Positions 50,948 to 60,483 of a stretch of 64,000 nucleotides of DNA are shown here, piece by piece (within the stretch, counting starts at the first letter, position 1; each line of letters begins with the position of its first letter). The notes beneath the pieces were generated by a model, which worked only from the letters and a program-made list of their open reading frames with translations, was not told the origin of the DNA and ran no database searches. This DNA comes from Streptomyces sp. Edi2 (GTDB lineage: Bacteria; Actinomycetota; Actinomycetes; Streptomycetales; Streptomycetaceae): positions 8,705,501 to 8,769,500 of the forward strand of contig NZ_JBEJGX010000003.1 of NCBI RefSeq assembly GCF_040253635.1, written 5' to 3'. Both the position numbers and the translations under genes were made by a program.

Positions 50948-52492
50948 TCAGCCCAGGGCGCCGGCCTCCTGTTCGGCCCGCCGGCGCAGCTCCTTCTTGT
51001 CGGGCTTTCCGGCATCGGTCAGCGGCAGTGCCTCGACGAAGGTGATCCGGGCGGGCTCGTACATCGCACCGCGCTCCGCGCAGACCATCTCGCGCAGCTG
51101 CTGCCCGTCGACGCTGCTGCCGGGCGCCCGCACCACCGCCGCGTGCACCCGCTCCATGCGGTCGGCGTCACGGACCCCGAACACGGCGCTCTGCAGTACC
51201 TGCGGGTGCGAGTTCAGCAGGTCCTCCAGCTCCGTCGTGTACACATGGCCGCCGACGACGACGATCATGTCCTTGATCCGGTCGACGATGGTCAAGTACC
51301 CCTCGTCGTCGAGGAATCCGATGTCCCCGGTGTGCAGCCAGCCGTCCCGCAGGACCTCGGCGGTCAGCCCGGGCTGCTTCCAGTACCCCTTCATGATCAT
51401 GTCGGAGCGGACGCAGATCTCGCCGTGTTCACCGGCCGGCTGATCGCGGCCCGATTCGTCGCGGACCGCCACCTCGACCTCGGGCAGCACCTTCCCCGCC
51501 GATCGCAGCCGCTCGGGGCGCTGCGGGTCGTGGTCCTCCTGGGTGAGCACGCTGATGCCGCCGGCCTCGTTCTGCCCGTATCCCTGCATCAGCACCGGGC
51601 CGAACGTCCTGACCGCGTCGGCTATCCGGGCCGGGGAGGCCTGGCAGCCGCCGTAGGTCAGCATCCGCAGGCTGGAGGTGTCGGTGTGCTGGGCATCCGG
51701 GTGGTCCATCAGCTGGTAGAGCAGCGGCGGCAGCAGGAAGACATCGGTGATGCGCTCGCGTTCGATGGCGGCGAGCGCCGTGCCCGGGTCGAAGTCGTCG
51801 AGCAGTACGACCGTGCCGCCTGCGTGCAGCGTGCTGTCGGCCATCAGACCCGCGGCGTGTGCCAGGGTGGTGCACACCAGCTGCCGGCGCTCGGTCTCCG
51901 GCTGCTGGAGCACCCCGTGGAACCAGCGTGCCTGCTCGAAGGTGGTGCAGATGCCCTTCGGGTGGCCGGTGGTGCCGCCGGTGTGGCGGATCGTGCAGAC
52001 GTCGTCGGGCCGGGCCCGGCTCGCGAACGGCTCGTCGGGCTGGCCGGCCACCAGCTCCAGCAGATCCGTGCCCACCTTGGCGGGGCCGAGGACGAGGACT
52101 TCCGGCACCGGCGCCAACTCGGTGACCTCGGCGGCCCGTTCGGCATAGCGCGGATCGACGATCAGGGCGTGGGTCTCGACATCGCGGACGATGGCGGCCT
52201 GGGACTCCGCGGACAGCTTGTTGTAGAGGTAGTTGACCCGGGCGCCGACCAGGTTGGCCGCGTAACGGGCTGCGATGATCTCCGGGAGGTTGCCGCTCAG
52301 CAGCGTGACGGTCGTTCCGCGGGCGACGCCCCGGGCGCACAGGGCGCGTGCCATGCGGTGGACCAGTGAGCGGAACTCGCCCGCCGTGACGCGGCGGCCT
52401 TGGTGTACCAGGACTTCGCGCTCCGGGGCGGCGCTAAGTGCATCGAGGTTCTCCTCTACATAGGTGCGGAATGTCCGGGCGGCGATGGGCAT
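50948..52492 (-). CDS. AMP-binding acyl-CoA synthetase/ligase
   Basis: 514 residues. Activates a carboxylic acid to an acyl-adenylate and then a thioester. Motifs are RHTGGTTGHPKGICTT (P-loop-like A3), GGCQASPARI with QGYGQNEAG (A5), GWLHTGDIGFLDDEGYLTIVDRIKDMIVVVGGHVY (A7/A8) and the catalytic Lys in GKPDKKELRR (A10). Resembles fatty-acid or aromatic-acid CoA ligases; the substrate is not predictable. Monocistronic. The promoter at 52549-52578 overlaps a perfect 12-bp palindrome. Confidence 0.9.
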   Translation of the reverse strand: MPIAARTFRTYVEENLDALSAAPEREVLVHQGRRVTAGEFRSLVHRMARALCARGVARGTTVTLLSGNLPEIIAARYAANLVGARVNYLYNKLSAESQAAIVRDVETHALIVDPRYAERAAEVTELAPVPEVLVLGPAKVGTDLLELVAGQPDEPFASRARPDDVCTIRHTGGTTGHPKGICTTFEQARWFHGVLQQPETERRQLVCTTLAHAAGLMADSTLHAGGTVVLLDDFDPGTALAAIERERITDVFLLPPLLYQLMDHPDAQHTDTSSLRMLTYGGCQASPARIADAVRTFGPVLMQGYGQNEAGGISVLTQEDHDPQRPERLRSAGKVLPEVEVAVRDESGRDQPAGEHGEICVRSDMIMKGYWKQPGLTAEVLRDGWLHTGDIGFLDDEGYLTIVDRIKDMIVVVGGHVYTTELEDLLNSHPQVLQSAVFGVRDADRMERVHAAVVRAPGSSVDGQQLREMVCAERGAMYEPARITFVEALPLTDAGKPDKKELRRRAEQEAGALG

Positions 52493-52548
52493 GATGGGAG
52501 GCTTCCTCCTGACGCCGGCGGGCGCAGTGGGCTACGCCGGATGCGATG

Positions 52549-52582
52549 TACATAGATTTGGTTGCTACAGGCAACCAAATCT
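52549..52582 (-). promoter_or_regulatory. acyl-CoA ligase promoter overlapping a perfect palindrome
   Basis: AGATTTGGTTGC (52554-52565) and GCAACCAAATCT (52571-52582) form a perfect 12-bp inverted repeat with a 5-bp TACAG centre. On the minus strand TTGGTT (52578-52573) and TATGTA (52554-52549) are spaced by 18 bp, so the palindrome fills the -35 and spacer of the ligase gene's likely promoter. MarR- or TetR-type repressors bind such sites; no regulator gene is adjacent. Confidence 0.7.
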
Positions 52583-52974
52583 CAGGATAACGCTGCAGAT
52601 CAACATCTCCAACTCGGTGTCCACGTCGGTGTGCACGCCCGTTTCCAGGTCGGACAGGGACGTGAGGAGAGCCCTTGGCGGGTTCACCGGGGCGCCCGCC
52701 GTGCGCTGCCCGGTCACCGCTCCACAGGCCCGCCTCGCAAGCGCGTCCGAAATCATCGCACTGAATATCGTCAACACGGTCGCCCACCTGGGAACAGCGA
52801 CGGATAATGCTCGCTCGCGCACGGGTCGGCGATGCCCTGCGGATCTCGCTCTCCCTGCGGGTCCGTCCCGTGTCGAGAGATGATGGAAAGCAACGGAAGC
52901 ACAGCGAGAACCGGCCGATGTACGGAGAGCGCCACGGCTGTCGGTCCGCGATGACCGGCGGAAGGAGTGCCTGG
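52583..52974. other. non-coding or unresolved stretch before the PAS-GAF phosphatase gene
   Basis: About 390 bp with no convincing gene. A minus-strand frame near 52565-52800 (...LTIFSAMISDALARRACGAVTGQ...) and a plus-strand frame are both open, but neither has a recognisable product or ribosome binding site. Confidence 0.4.
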
Positions 52975-55059
52975 ATGGGTGCGACCGACGCGTTCCCCGA
53001 GGGTGCTGCCCCGGTCGGGGCCACACCGGGGCAGCCCGGCGGCCTGCTGGATGTGCTGGGCGTGGCCGCCGTGATGCTGGATGCGGACGGGCGGATCACC
53101 CTGTGGAGCCCCCAGGCCGAGCAGCTCTTCGGCTGGAGCGCGAAGGAGGCGCTGGGCCGGCCCGCGGCACAGCTGCTGGTCGGACCGGAGGACTTCGACT
53201 TGGTCCTGGGCCTCTTCTCCCAGGTCATGGCGGGCGGCGAAAGCTGGGCAGGGGTCTTCCCCGTCCAGCACAAGGACGGCAGTACCCGGCTCGTCGAGTT
53301 CCGCAATATGCGGCTGCTGGACGAGCGCGGTGAGTCCTACGCCCTGGGCATCGCCACCGACCAGGCCGTGCTCCGGCGGGTCGAGCGGGATCTGGCGCTG
53401 TCCGTACGCCTCGTCGCCCAGTCACCGATCGGCCTGGCGGTCCTGGACACCGCGCTGCGCTTCGTCATGGTCAATCCGGCCCTGGAACGCATCAACGACC
53501 TGCCCGCCGACCAGCACATCGGTCACGACGTCCAAGAAGCCCTGTCCTTTCTGGACACCGGCTCCATCGTGTCCCAGATGCGCGAGGTGCTGGACACCGG
53601 GACCCCGCTGCTCGACCAGTTCACCGTCGGCCGCACCGCCGCCGATCCCCACGCCGACCGGGCCTGGTCGGTGTCGTACTACCGGCTGGAGGACGCCCAC
53701 GGCCGGGTGCTGGGGCTGGCCACGTCCATCGTCGACGTCACCGAGCAGCACCGCGCCGCCACCGAGGCCGCCCGCGCCCGCAGGCGGCTGGCCGTCATCG
53801 CCGACGCCTCCGCCACCGTCGGTACCACCCTCGACGTCGACCAGACCGCTCACGAACTGGCCGACGTCATCGTGCCCGAGTTGGCGGACCTGGCCGCGGT
53901 CGACGTCCTTGACGCCGTGCTCGACGGCCGGCGCCCGACCTCGCTCTCCCGTGGCGGTCCGGCCCGCTTCCGGGCGCTCGCCGTGGCCACGGCCTACAAC
54001 ACCGAGGCGGTCCGCGCTGCCGACCCCACCGGCCAGATCGCCTCCTATGAAGCCGACCGGCTGATCACCCGCTGTGTGACCGAGGCCCGCCCGGTGCGCC
54101 TTCCGCACGTCGGCCCGGACGATCTGCCGCACATCGCCCCGGACCAGCAGGGCGCCGCCCTCCTGGGCAAGGCCGGGCTGCACTCCTACCTCGCCGTACC
54201 GCTCATCGCCCGCGGCGAGGTCCTGGGCGCGCTGTCGCTGTACCGCGTCCGCAACCCGGAGCCCTTCGACGAGGACGATGCGGTGCTCGCGGTCGAGCTG
54301 GCCGCCCGGGCCGCGGTCTGCATCGACAACGCCCGCTCCTACCAGAGCGAACGCCGCACCGCGCTCACCCTCCAGCGCCATCTGATGAACCACCGGCCGC
54401 CGCAGCCCACGGCCATGGAGATCGCCTACCGCTACCAGCCCGCCCAGGCGGCCAGTGAGGTCGGCGGTGACTGGTTCGACGCCATCCCGGTGACCGGCGA
54501 CAAGACCGCGCTGGTGGTCGGCGACGTCATGGGCAGCGGCATCAACGCCGCCGCCACCATGGGCCAGTTGCGCACCACCACCCGCGCGCTGGCCGACCTC
54601 GACCTCGATCCGGCCGAAGTGCTCCGCCACCTCGATCACATCGCCGGCGGTCTGGATCCGGCCTTCGCCACCTGTCTGTACGCCGTCTACGAGCCGGCCC
54701 GCGCCCTGTGCCGGATCGCCGTCGCCGGGCATCTGCCCCCCATCGTGGTGCGCCCGGACCGGCCGCCCGAACTGCTGGATCTGCCCACCGGTGCGCCGCT
54801 CGGCGTCGGGGGTGTCCCTTTCGAGCAGACCACGGTTCCGCTCCGTGACGGCGACCTGCTGGTGCTCTACACCGATGGGCTGATCGAGACCCGGGACCAG
54901 CCCATAGACGAGCGGCTGGACACCCTCCTGGAGCTGCTGGCGGAGCCCGAGCGGGATCTGGAGGGGCTGTGCGACCGCCTCCTCGCCGCACTGCGCGATG
55001 AGCACGACCACGACGATGTCGCGCTGCTCATCGCCCGGGTGCATGCGCTCGGGGACTGA
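52975..55059 (+). CDS. PAS-PAS-GAF-SpoIIE phosphatase
   Basis: 694 residues. Start chosen by AAGGAG 7 nt upstream; earlier ATGs in frame lack it. Two PAS-like sensor domains (about 20-140, LLDVLGVAAVMLDADGRITLWSPQAEQLFGWSAKEALGR; 145-265, VAQSPIGLAVLDTALRFVMVNPALERINDLP), a GAF domain (about 275-450, ending AVELAARAAVCIDNARSYQSERRTALTLQRHLM) and a SpoIIE/PP2C domain (about 460-690) with VGGDWFDAIPVTGDKTALVVGDVMGSGINAAATMGQLR. It should dephosphorylate an anti-anti-sigma factor in response to redox or small-molecule cues. Cytoplasmic, no membrane helix. No kinase partner nearby. Confidence 0.92.
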   Translation: MGATDAFPEGAAPVGATPGQPGGLLDVLGVAAVMLDADGRITLWSPQAEQLFGWSAKEALGRPAAQLLVGPEDFDLVLGLFSQVMAGGESWAGVFPVQHKDGSTRLVEFRNMRLLDERGESYALGIATDQAVLRRVERDLALSVRLVAQSPIGLAVLDTALRFVMVNPALERINDLPADQHIGHDVQEALSFLDTGSIVSQMREVLDTGTPLLDQFTVGRTAADPHADRAWSVSYYRLEDAHGRVLGLATSIVDVTEQHRAATEAARARRRLAVIADASATVGTTLDVDQTAHELADVIVPELADLAAVDVLDAVLDGRRPTSLSRGGPARFRALAVATAYNTEAVRAADPTGQIASYEADRLITRCVTEARPVRLPHVGPDDLPHIAPDQQGAALLGKAGLHSYLAVPLIARGEVLGALSLYRVRNPEPFDEDDAVLAVELAARAAVCIDNARSYQSERRTALTLQRHLMNHRPPQPTAMEIAYRYQPAQAASEVGGDWFDAIPVTGDKTALVVGDVMGSGINAAATMGQLRTTTRALADLDLDPAEVLRHLDHIAGGLDPAFATCLYAVYEPARALCRIAVAGHLPPIVVRPDRPPELLDLPTGAPLGVGGVPFEQTTVPLRDGDLLVLYTDGLIETRDQPIDERLDTLLELLAEPERDLEGLCDRLLAALRDEHDHDDVALLIARVHALGD

Positions 55060-55233
55060 CCGCGCGGCAGCGGGTTTCGGCGGAACCACAACGGATTCGG
55101 CGGTGGGGAGTGCGAGGCCGCACTGCCCATTCCCACGCGAAATCCGCTGGTCTTCCATGGATATCTCGTGGATAAGCGCTCCGATGGCCTTGGTGAGCTT
55201 CGGATTTCGTTGCCCGAAGGCCTTAACAAGACC

Positions 55234-55263
55234 TTGACGTGAGTCGTCGGCAGGGGTTGTATT
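55234..55263 (+). promoter_or_regulatory. promoter of the second permease gene
   Basis: TTGACG (55234-55239) and TGTATT (55258-55263) are 18 bp apart, about 110 bp before the start codon. This is the best housekeeping-type promoter in the 316-bp gap after the phosphatase gene. Confidence 0.55.
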
Positions 55264-55375
55264 CGGTCACCAAAGCGACACCTGAGGATGTCCGGGTTCA
55301 GATCGCTTTGCGGTGTTCTTCCGTCAAGACGCCACCCCTTCCTGCCGCCAGCACCGATGGGATACGGATACCGAT

Positions 55376-56833
55376 ATGCCCTACACGCCTGTTGCCTCCG
55401 CAGCTCCTGAGCGGGACACCCGCAGTGCGACGGTGAAAGACACCTCCGGCGCCCCCCAGCTCACCCGGTCGATCGGTGTGGTCGGCGGCACCCTGCTCAC
55501 GCTGTCCTGTCTGACCCCGGCATCCTCGCTCTTCGTGATCGTGCCGGACTCGTTCGCCACCCTGGGCACGGGCACCGCGCTGACCATCGCCGTCGCGGCA
55601 CTGCTGTGTATCGGGGTGGCCTTCACCTACTCCGAGCTCGGCACGCTGATACCGAGCTCCGGCGGTGAGTACGCGATGGTGGGCACGCTCATGGGCCGCC
55701 TCGCCGGGTGGCTGGTTTTCATACTCTCGCTGATCGTCGTCATGATCGTGCCGCCCATCATCGCCCTGGGCACCGCCGACTACCTGGCACCGATCATCCA
55801 ACTGGATCCGCAGTACACCGCCGCCGCCGTCATGCTGCTGGCCACCGCCATGGGTCTGCTTGATCTGCGCGCCAATGCCTGGATCACCGGCATCTTCCTG
55901 GTGCTGGAGGTCGTCGCCTGTGCGGTGGTCGCCTTCCTCGGCTTCACTCACACCCACCGGTCCGCGTCCGTGCTCGTGCACCCCGTGATCGACGCCGGAC
56001 ACGGCCACAGCACCGCCGTCACCGCAGGTCTCATCGTGGCCGGGCTGGCCACCGCGCTCTTCATCCTGCAGGGCTTCTCCACCGCGGTGTACCTCGCCGA
56101 GGAGATGGAGAACCCCCGTCGCAACGTCTCCCGTACGGTGCTGTGGACCCTCGGCATCGGCGCGGCCGTGGTGCTGGTCCCGGTGGTCGCGATCACCCTC
56201 GGCGCCCCCGACCTGAAGACTCTCGGGGCCGGTGACGTCGCCGGCATGGTGCAGGACTGGAGCAATTCGGGCGTCGGTACGTTCGTCAGCCTCTGCATCG
56301 CCCTGGCGATCATCAACGCGGCGATCGTGATGGTGATCCAGAACTCCCGTGTGGTGTTCTCCTCGGCGCGTGACGCGGCCTGGCCGTCGGCCGTCAACCG
56401 CGTCTTCTCGCACGTCGGCCGGCGCTTCGGCTCCCCCTGGGCGGCCACCCTCGCGGTGGGTGTCCCCGGCGCGGCCCTGTGCTTCGTCAACCTCGACACC
56501 CTGAGCGAGGTCACCGGCGTGGCCGTGGCCGCGATGTATGTCTTCGTCGCCCTGGGCGCCCTGGTTTCGCGCCGCGGGGAGCACAAGCACCGGCCGGCCT
56601 GGCGGATGCCGCTGTGGCCCGCGGTCCCGGCGCTGCTGATCGTGGTGCTGGCCTGGGTGCTCTACCAGCAGAGCACGACGAGCCTGGTCATCACCGGCCT
56701 CATCGTGGCCGTCGCCGCGCTGTACTGGGTGTGCTACCTGCGCCCGCGCCAGGACACGCACTGGGTGATCGCGGTCCCCGAGGACGAGGAAGCTGCCGCA
56801 CAGGCGCCGTCCGCGACCTCGATGCCTGCGTAG
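55376..56833 (+). CDS. APC-superfamily amino acid permease
   Basis: 485 residues with about twelve membrane helices. Family features are QLTRSIGVVGGTLLTLSCLTPASSLFVIVPDSF (helix 1), YSELGTLIPSSGGEYAMVGTLMGRLAGWLVF, LFILQGFSTAVYLAEEMENPRRNVSRTVLW and SRVVFSSARDAAWPSAVNRVFSHV. The ribosome binding site is weak. Substrate unknown; not closely like the permease at 44191. A promoter lies at 55234-55263. Confidence 0.9.
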   Translation: MPYTPVASAAPERDTRSATVKDTSGAPQLTRSIGVVGGTLLTLSCLTPASSLFVIVPDSFATLGTGTALTIAVAALLCIGVAFTYSELGTLIPSSGGEYAMVGTLMGRLAGWLVFILSLIVVMIVPPIIALGTADYLAPIIQLDPQYTAAAVMLLATAMGLLDLRANAWITGIFLVLEVVACAVVAFLGFTHTHRSASVLVHPVIDAGHGHSTAVTAGLIVAGLATALFILQGFSTAVYLAEEMENPRRNVSRTVLWTLGIGAAVVLVPVVAITLGAPDLKTLGAGDVAGMVQDWSNSGVGTFVSLCIALAIINAAIVMVIQNSRVVFSSARDAAWPSAVNRVFSHVGRRFGSPWAATLAVGVPGAALCFVNLDTLSEVTGVAVAAMYVFVALGALVSRRGEHKHRPAWRMPLWPAVPALLIVVLAWVLYQQSTTSLVITGLIVAVAALYWVCYLRPRQDTHWVIAVPEDEEAAAQAPSATSMPA

Positions 56834-56914
56834 GGCCCGGCCTCGCTGCCCGCGTAGGGCCCCGAAGCCTCACCACCGCCCGCCCGGGTCTTTACTCGTG
56901 CGGGCCTTCGCTTT

Positions 56915-57253
56915 CTAGCGGCCGGCGGGCCGGGAGAGCGCGAGCGCGTCCAGCAGGAGGCATACATGGTCGACGGCGTCCCGTCCGGCCGGGGCCTCGG
57001 CCGCCGGTCCCTCGTCGAGCAGCCCGGCGGTCTCCGCCAGCAGCTTCAGCAGCCGCTCGTCCGCGTCGGCCGACGTTTCCGCGTGCGCCAGGGCGGACCG
57101 GATCTGCTCGCCCGTGAGCGGCTGACCGGTTTCGAGGAAGCGGTACAACGCCACGGCGGCTCGCCGGTCGGCGTCGTTCGGCTTCCACAGTCCGAGCGCG
57201 TGGTGGTCGATGAGCGCGGCCGCCTCGGCTCGGATCTCCTCGGGAACATGCAT
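56915..57253 (-). CDS. conserved hypothetical protein, helical
   Basis: 112 residues from MHVPEEIRAEAAALIDHHALGLWKPNDADRRAAVALYRFLETGQPLTGEQIRSALAHAETSADADERLLKLLAETAGLLDEG. Soluble, strongly helical, acidic; no known motif. The start is uncertain: upstream codons run to 57361 but become Pro/Gly-rich, and a GTG two codons earlier is another option. It lies between the permease and the Cache-type phosphatase, convergent to the former. I do not recognise the family. Confidence 0.62.
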   Translation of the reverse strand: MHVPEEIRAEAAALIDHHALGLWKPNDADRRAAVALYRFLETGQPLTGEQIRSALAHAETSADADERLLKLLAETAGLLDEGPAAEAPAGRDAVDHVCLLLDALALSRPAGR

Positions 57254-57701
57254 GCCCACGAACGTCTCATACCGCCTCGGCGGGCCGGATGGCGTCGCGG
57301 GGGTCCCGCTGCCGCCCGCCGGCCGGCTCCCTTTCCCGGGCGTGCGGGGCTGACCAGGCACGTTGCGTCCGCCTCCGGCTCACCCGACCGGCAGATGCCC
57401 GTCGGACAAGCGGCCGGGCCTGTGGGAAGAGTTACATGAACCATGCACGCTCTGGGCGATTTGTTCCCTACGGGGTGGCGCGATGAGGCCGCCGCGTATG
57501 TCCCCTTCGTCGGAGAGGTTCGCATATGCGCAGCAGTAAAACCTACCCGAGGGTCTTCCCGCCCTCTGGCGCCCGGCCCCGGATCACGGGACCATCCTCG
57601 AAAAGCCCGTGAGGCCGCCCGGCGCAGCGCGGGCCCTGACTGCTGCTGCGCTCCGCATCGTGCGGCTCGCCCACCGTATGCGGGAGGTGTAGAAAGAGGA
57701 C
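57254..57701. other. gap between the hypothetical gene and the Cache-SpoIIE gene
   Basis: About 450 bp. It contains a possible 28-codon frame at 57526-57612 (MRSSKTYPRVFPPSGARP...) with GGAGAGG 7 nt before its ATG, which could be a leader peptide, and an AT-richer stretch near 57430-57545 that may hold promoters. Nothing else is supported. Confidence 0.35.
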
Positions 57702-60431
57702 ATGGCCGGACGCTACGGCCGCCCGCGTTCGGTTCTCAGGATGCGAACTGTCGCAGGTCAGGTCTTTCTCCTGCAGGTGGCGATCGTGGTGTTGCTCGTC
57801 GCCGCCGCCATCGCGGCGCTCGTGCTGCAGTCCAGGGCCGACGGCGACCGCGAGGCCCGCAACAGATCCGTCGCCGTGGCGGAGGCCTTCGCGAATGCGC
57901 CGGGCATCGAGGAAGCACTGAAAAGCGCCAATCCGACGCTGGTGCTGCAGCCGCGGACCGAGGCCGCGCGCAAGCGCTCCGAGGTCGACTTCATCGTCGT
58001 GATGAACACCCAGGGCATCCGCTACACCCACCCGATCCCCAACCGGATCGGCAAGAAGTTCGTCGGAACACTGCAGCCGGCGCTGTCCGGCGGGGTGGTC
58101 ACCGAGCGGATCACCGGAACCATCGGGCCCCTCGTCCAGGCCGTGGTGCCGGTCTTCGGCCACAGCGGCAAGGACAAGGGAAAGGTCGTCGGGCTGGTCT
58201 CCGCCGGGATCACCGTCAACCGGGTGAGCGGCGTGGTCGACGACCAGTTCCCCCTGCTGTTCGGTGCCGCCGCCGGCGTTCTCCTGCTCACCACCGGCGG
58301 TACGGCGCTGGTGAGCCGCCGCCTGCGGCGCCAGACCCATGGCCTGGGCCCCGCCGAGATGACGCGGATGTACGAGCATCACGACGCGGTGCTGCACGCC
58401 GTACGCGAGGGCGTGATCATCGTGGCCGGCGACGGCTGCCTGCTGCTCGCCAACGACGAGGCACGCCGGCTGCTCGACCTGCCGCCGGACGTCGAAGGAC
58501 GCCAGGTCGGCGATCTCGGACTCGACCCGGCCACCGCCCACCTGCTGGCCTCAGGGCGGGCCATCACCGACGAGGTCCACCCGGTCGGCGAGCGGCTGCT
58601 GGCGATCAACCAGCGCTCCACGGACCAGGCGGGCGGACCACCCGGCAGTGTGACGACGCTGCGGGACACCACGGAGCTCCGGGCGCTCACCGGTCGGGCC
58701 GATGTGGCCCGGGGCCGCCTGAAGCTGCTCTACGACGCCGGCACGGAGATCGGCACCACGCTCGACGTGGTGCGCACCTGCGAGGAGCTTGCGGAGTTCG
58801 GCGCGACCCGGTTCGCCGACGTCGTCACCGTCGACGTGGCCGAGGACGTGCTGATCGGCGAGGAGCCCACCGCCCCCACCGGCGCGGCCATCGAGATGCG
58901 GCGGACGGCCACCAGCGGCGCCCCGGCCGACAGCGGCCTCTACCCCGTCGGCAAGCTGATCCGGTTCGAGCCGGCCACCACCCTCGGCGCCAGCCTCACC
59001 AGCGGAAAAGCCGCCCTCGAAGCGGATCTGGCGGCGTTCTCCGGCTGGCATCTGCAAAGTCCGGGACGGGCCAGGAAGATCGTCGCGCACGGTATCCATT
59101 CGAGGATCGCGGTCCCGATGCGGGCCCGCGGGGTCATCCTCGGGGTGGCGATCTTCTGGCGCTCGCACAAACCGGAACCGTTCGAGGACGAAGAGCTCTC
59201 CCTCGCCGAGGAGCTGGTCGCCCGCGCCGCGGTCAGCATCGACAACGCCCGTCGCTACACCCGCGAGCACACCATGGCCGTCACCCTGCAGCGCAGCCTG
59301 CTGCCGCGCGGACTGCCCGAGCAGAACGCCGTGGAAGCCGCCTTCCGCTATCTGCCCGCACAGGCCGGGCTCGGCGGGCTCGGCGGCGTCGGGGGCGACT
59401 GGTTCGACATCATCCCGCTGCCCGGTGCCCGGGTGGCGCTCGTCGTCGGCGATGTCGTCGGGCACGGACTGCACGCCGCCGCCACGATGGGCCGGCTGCG
59501 CACCGCCGTGCACAACTTCGCCAACCTGGACCTGCCGCCCGACGAAATCCTCTGGCACCTCGACGAACTCGTCACCCGTATCGACCAGGACGAGAGCGCC
59601 GAGGAGGCCGAGGGCTCGGTCACCGGAGCCACCTGCCTCTACGCGATCTACGACCCGGCGTCCGGGAACTGCACCATGGCGCGCGCCGGGCACGTCCAGC
59701 CCATGTTCCTGCTGCCGGACGGCACCGCGGAGGTCGCCGAGGTGCCCGGCGGACCGCCCCTCGGCCTGGGCGGTCTGCCGTTCGAGACCTGGCAGCGGCA
59801 ACTGCCCGAGGAGACCCGTCTGGTGCTGTTCACCGACGGGCTCGTCGAGGACCGGGACCGGGATCTCGACGAGGGCATGGCGCTGCTGAGCCGTACGCTG
59901 TCCGACCGGCCGGGCCGGACACCGGACGAGACCTGTGAGGCGGTGCTCGGTGCGCTGCTCCCGGAGCGCCCCAGCGATGACATCGCGCTGCTCGTGGCCC
60001 GTACGCGGGTGCTGGACACCGAGCACGTTGCCGACTGGGACGTGCCGCCCGACCCCTCGGCCGTGGCCCAGATACGGGCCGCTGCGGTCCGGAAACTGAT
60101 CGAATGGGGCCTGGCCGAGGCGGCGTTCACCGCCGAGCTGATCCTCAGCGAGCTGGTCACCAACTCCATCCGGTACGCCGCGGGGCCCATCCGCGTACGG
60201 CTGATCCGTGACACCGCCCTGATCTGCGAGGTCTCCGACCGCAGCAGCACCTCTCCGCATCTGCGGCAGGCCGCCTCGATGGACGAGGGCGGCCGCGGCC
60301 TCTTCCTGGTCGCCCAGCTGGCGGAACGCTGGGGGACCCGCTACACCACCGGCGGCAAGGTGATCTGGACGGAGCAGGCGCTCACCGGCCTCGATCTGGT
60401 CGCGGAGGAGACCGACGGCGGGGATGCTTGA
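57702..60431 (+). CDS. membrane sensor phosphatase: Cache-PAS-GAF-SpoIIE-HATPase
   Basis: 909 residues. A helix at about 20-43 (VFLLQVAIVVLLVAAAIAALVLQ), an extracellular sCache-like domain (about 45-188: VDFIVVMNTQGIRYTHPIPNRIGKKFVGTLQPALSGG..., typical of DcuS/CitA-type sensors of carboxylates), a second helix (about 190-210), then PAS (about 225-330), GAF (about 345-520), SpoIIE/PP2C (about 535-735: GVGGDWFDIIPLPGARVALVVGDVVGHGLHAAATMGRLR) and a C-terminal HATPase of the RsbW type (LILSELVTNSIRYAAGPI and DEGGRGLFLV). Phosphatase and anti-sigma kinase are thus in one chain. GAGGAC before the ATG. Confidence 0.92.
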   Translation: MAGRYGRPRSVLRMRTVAGQVFLLQVAIVVLLVAAAIAALVLQSRADGDREARNRSVAVAEAFANAPGIEEALKSANPTLVLQPRTEAARKRSEVDFIVVMNTQGIRYTHPIPNRIGKKFVGTLQPALSGGVVTERITGTIGPLVQAVVPVFGHSGKDKGKVVGLVSAGITVNRVSGVVDDQFPLLFGAAAGVLLLTTGGTALVSRRLRRQTHGLGPAEMTRMYEHHDAVLHAVREGVIIVAGDGCLLLANDEARRLLDLPPDVEGRQVGDLGLDPATAHLLASGRAITDEVHPVGERLLAINQRSTDQAGGPPGSVTTLRDTTELRALTGRADVARGRLKLLYDAGTEIGTTLDVVRTCEELAEFGATRFADVVTVDVAEDVLIGEEPTAPTGAAIEMRRTATSGAPADSGLYPVGKLIRFEPATTLGASLTSGKAALEADLAAFSGWHLQSPGRARKIVAHGIHSRIAVPMRARGVILGVAIFWRSHKPEPFEDEELSLAEELVARAAVSIDNARRYTREHTMAVTLQRSLLPRGLPEQNAVEAAFRYLPAQAGLGGLGGVGGDWFDIIPLPGARVALVVGDVVGHGLHAAATMGRLRTAVHNFANLDLPPDEILWHLDELVTRIDQDESAEEAEGSVTGATCLYAIYDPASGNCTMARAGHVQPMFLLPDGTAEVAEVPGGPPLGLGGLPFETWQRQLPEETRLVLFTDGLVEDRDRDLDEGMALLSRTLSDRPGRTPDETCEAVLGALLPERPSDDIALLVARTRVLDTEHVADWDVPPDPSAVAQIRAAAVRKLIEWGLAEAAFTAELILSELVTNSIRYAAGPIRVRLIRDTALICEVSDRSSTSPHLRQAASMDEGGRGLFLVAQLAERWGTRYTTGGKVIWTEQALTGLDLVAEETDGGDA

Positions 60432-60483
60432 GCCGAGGGACGGACGAGTCCGGGGGCCCGAGCGAGCGCCTGAGGAGGCCGTG

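Noticed and set aside
52565..53026. Minus-strand gene upstream of the PAS-GAF phosphatase
   Set aside because: No recognisable domain, no ribosome binding site, and it would overlap the phosphatase start region.
57526..57612. 28-codon leader peptide before the Cache-SpoIIE gene
   Set aside because: Fair ribosome binding site but no attenuator structure or regulatory codons; chance is likely.
57443..59938. An 831-codon plus-strand frame over the Cache-SpoIIE gene
   Set aside because: Out of frame with an unmistakable multi-domain protein.
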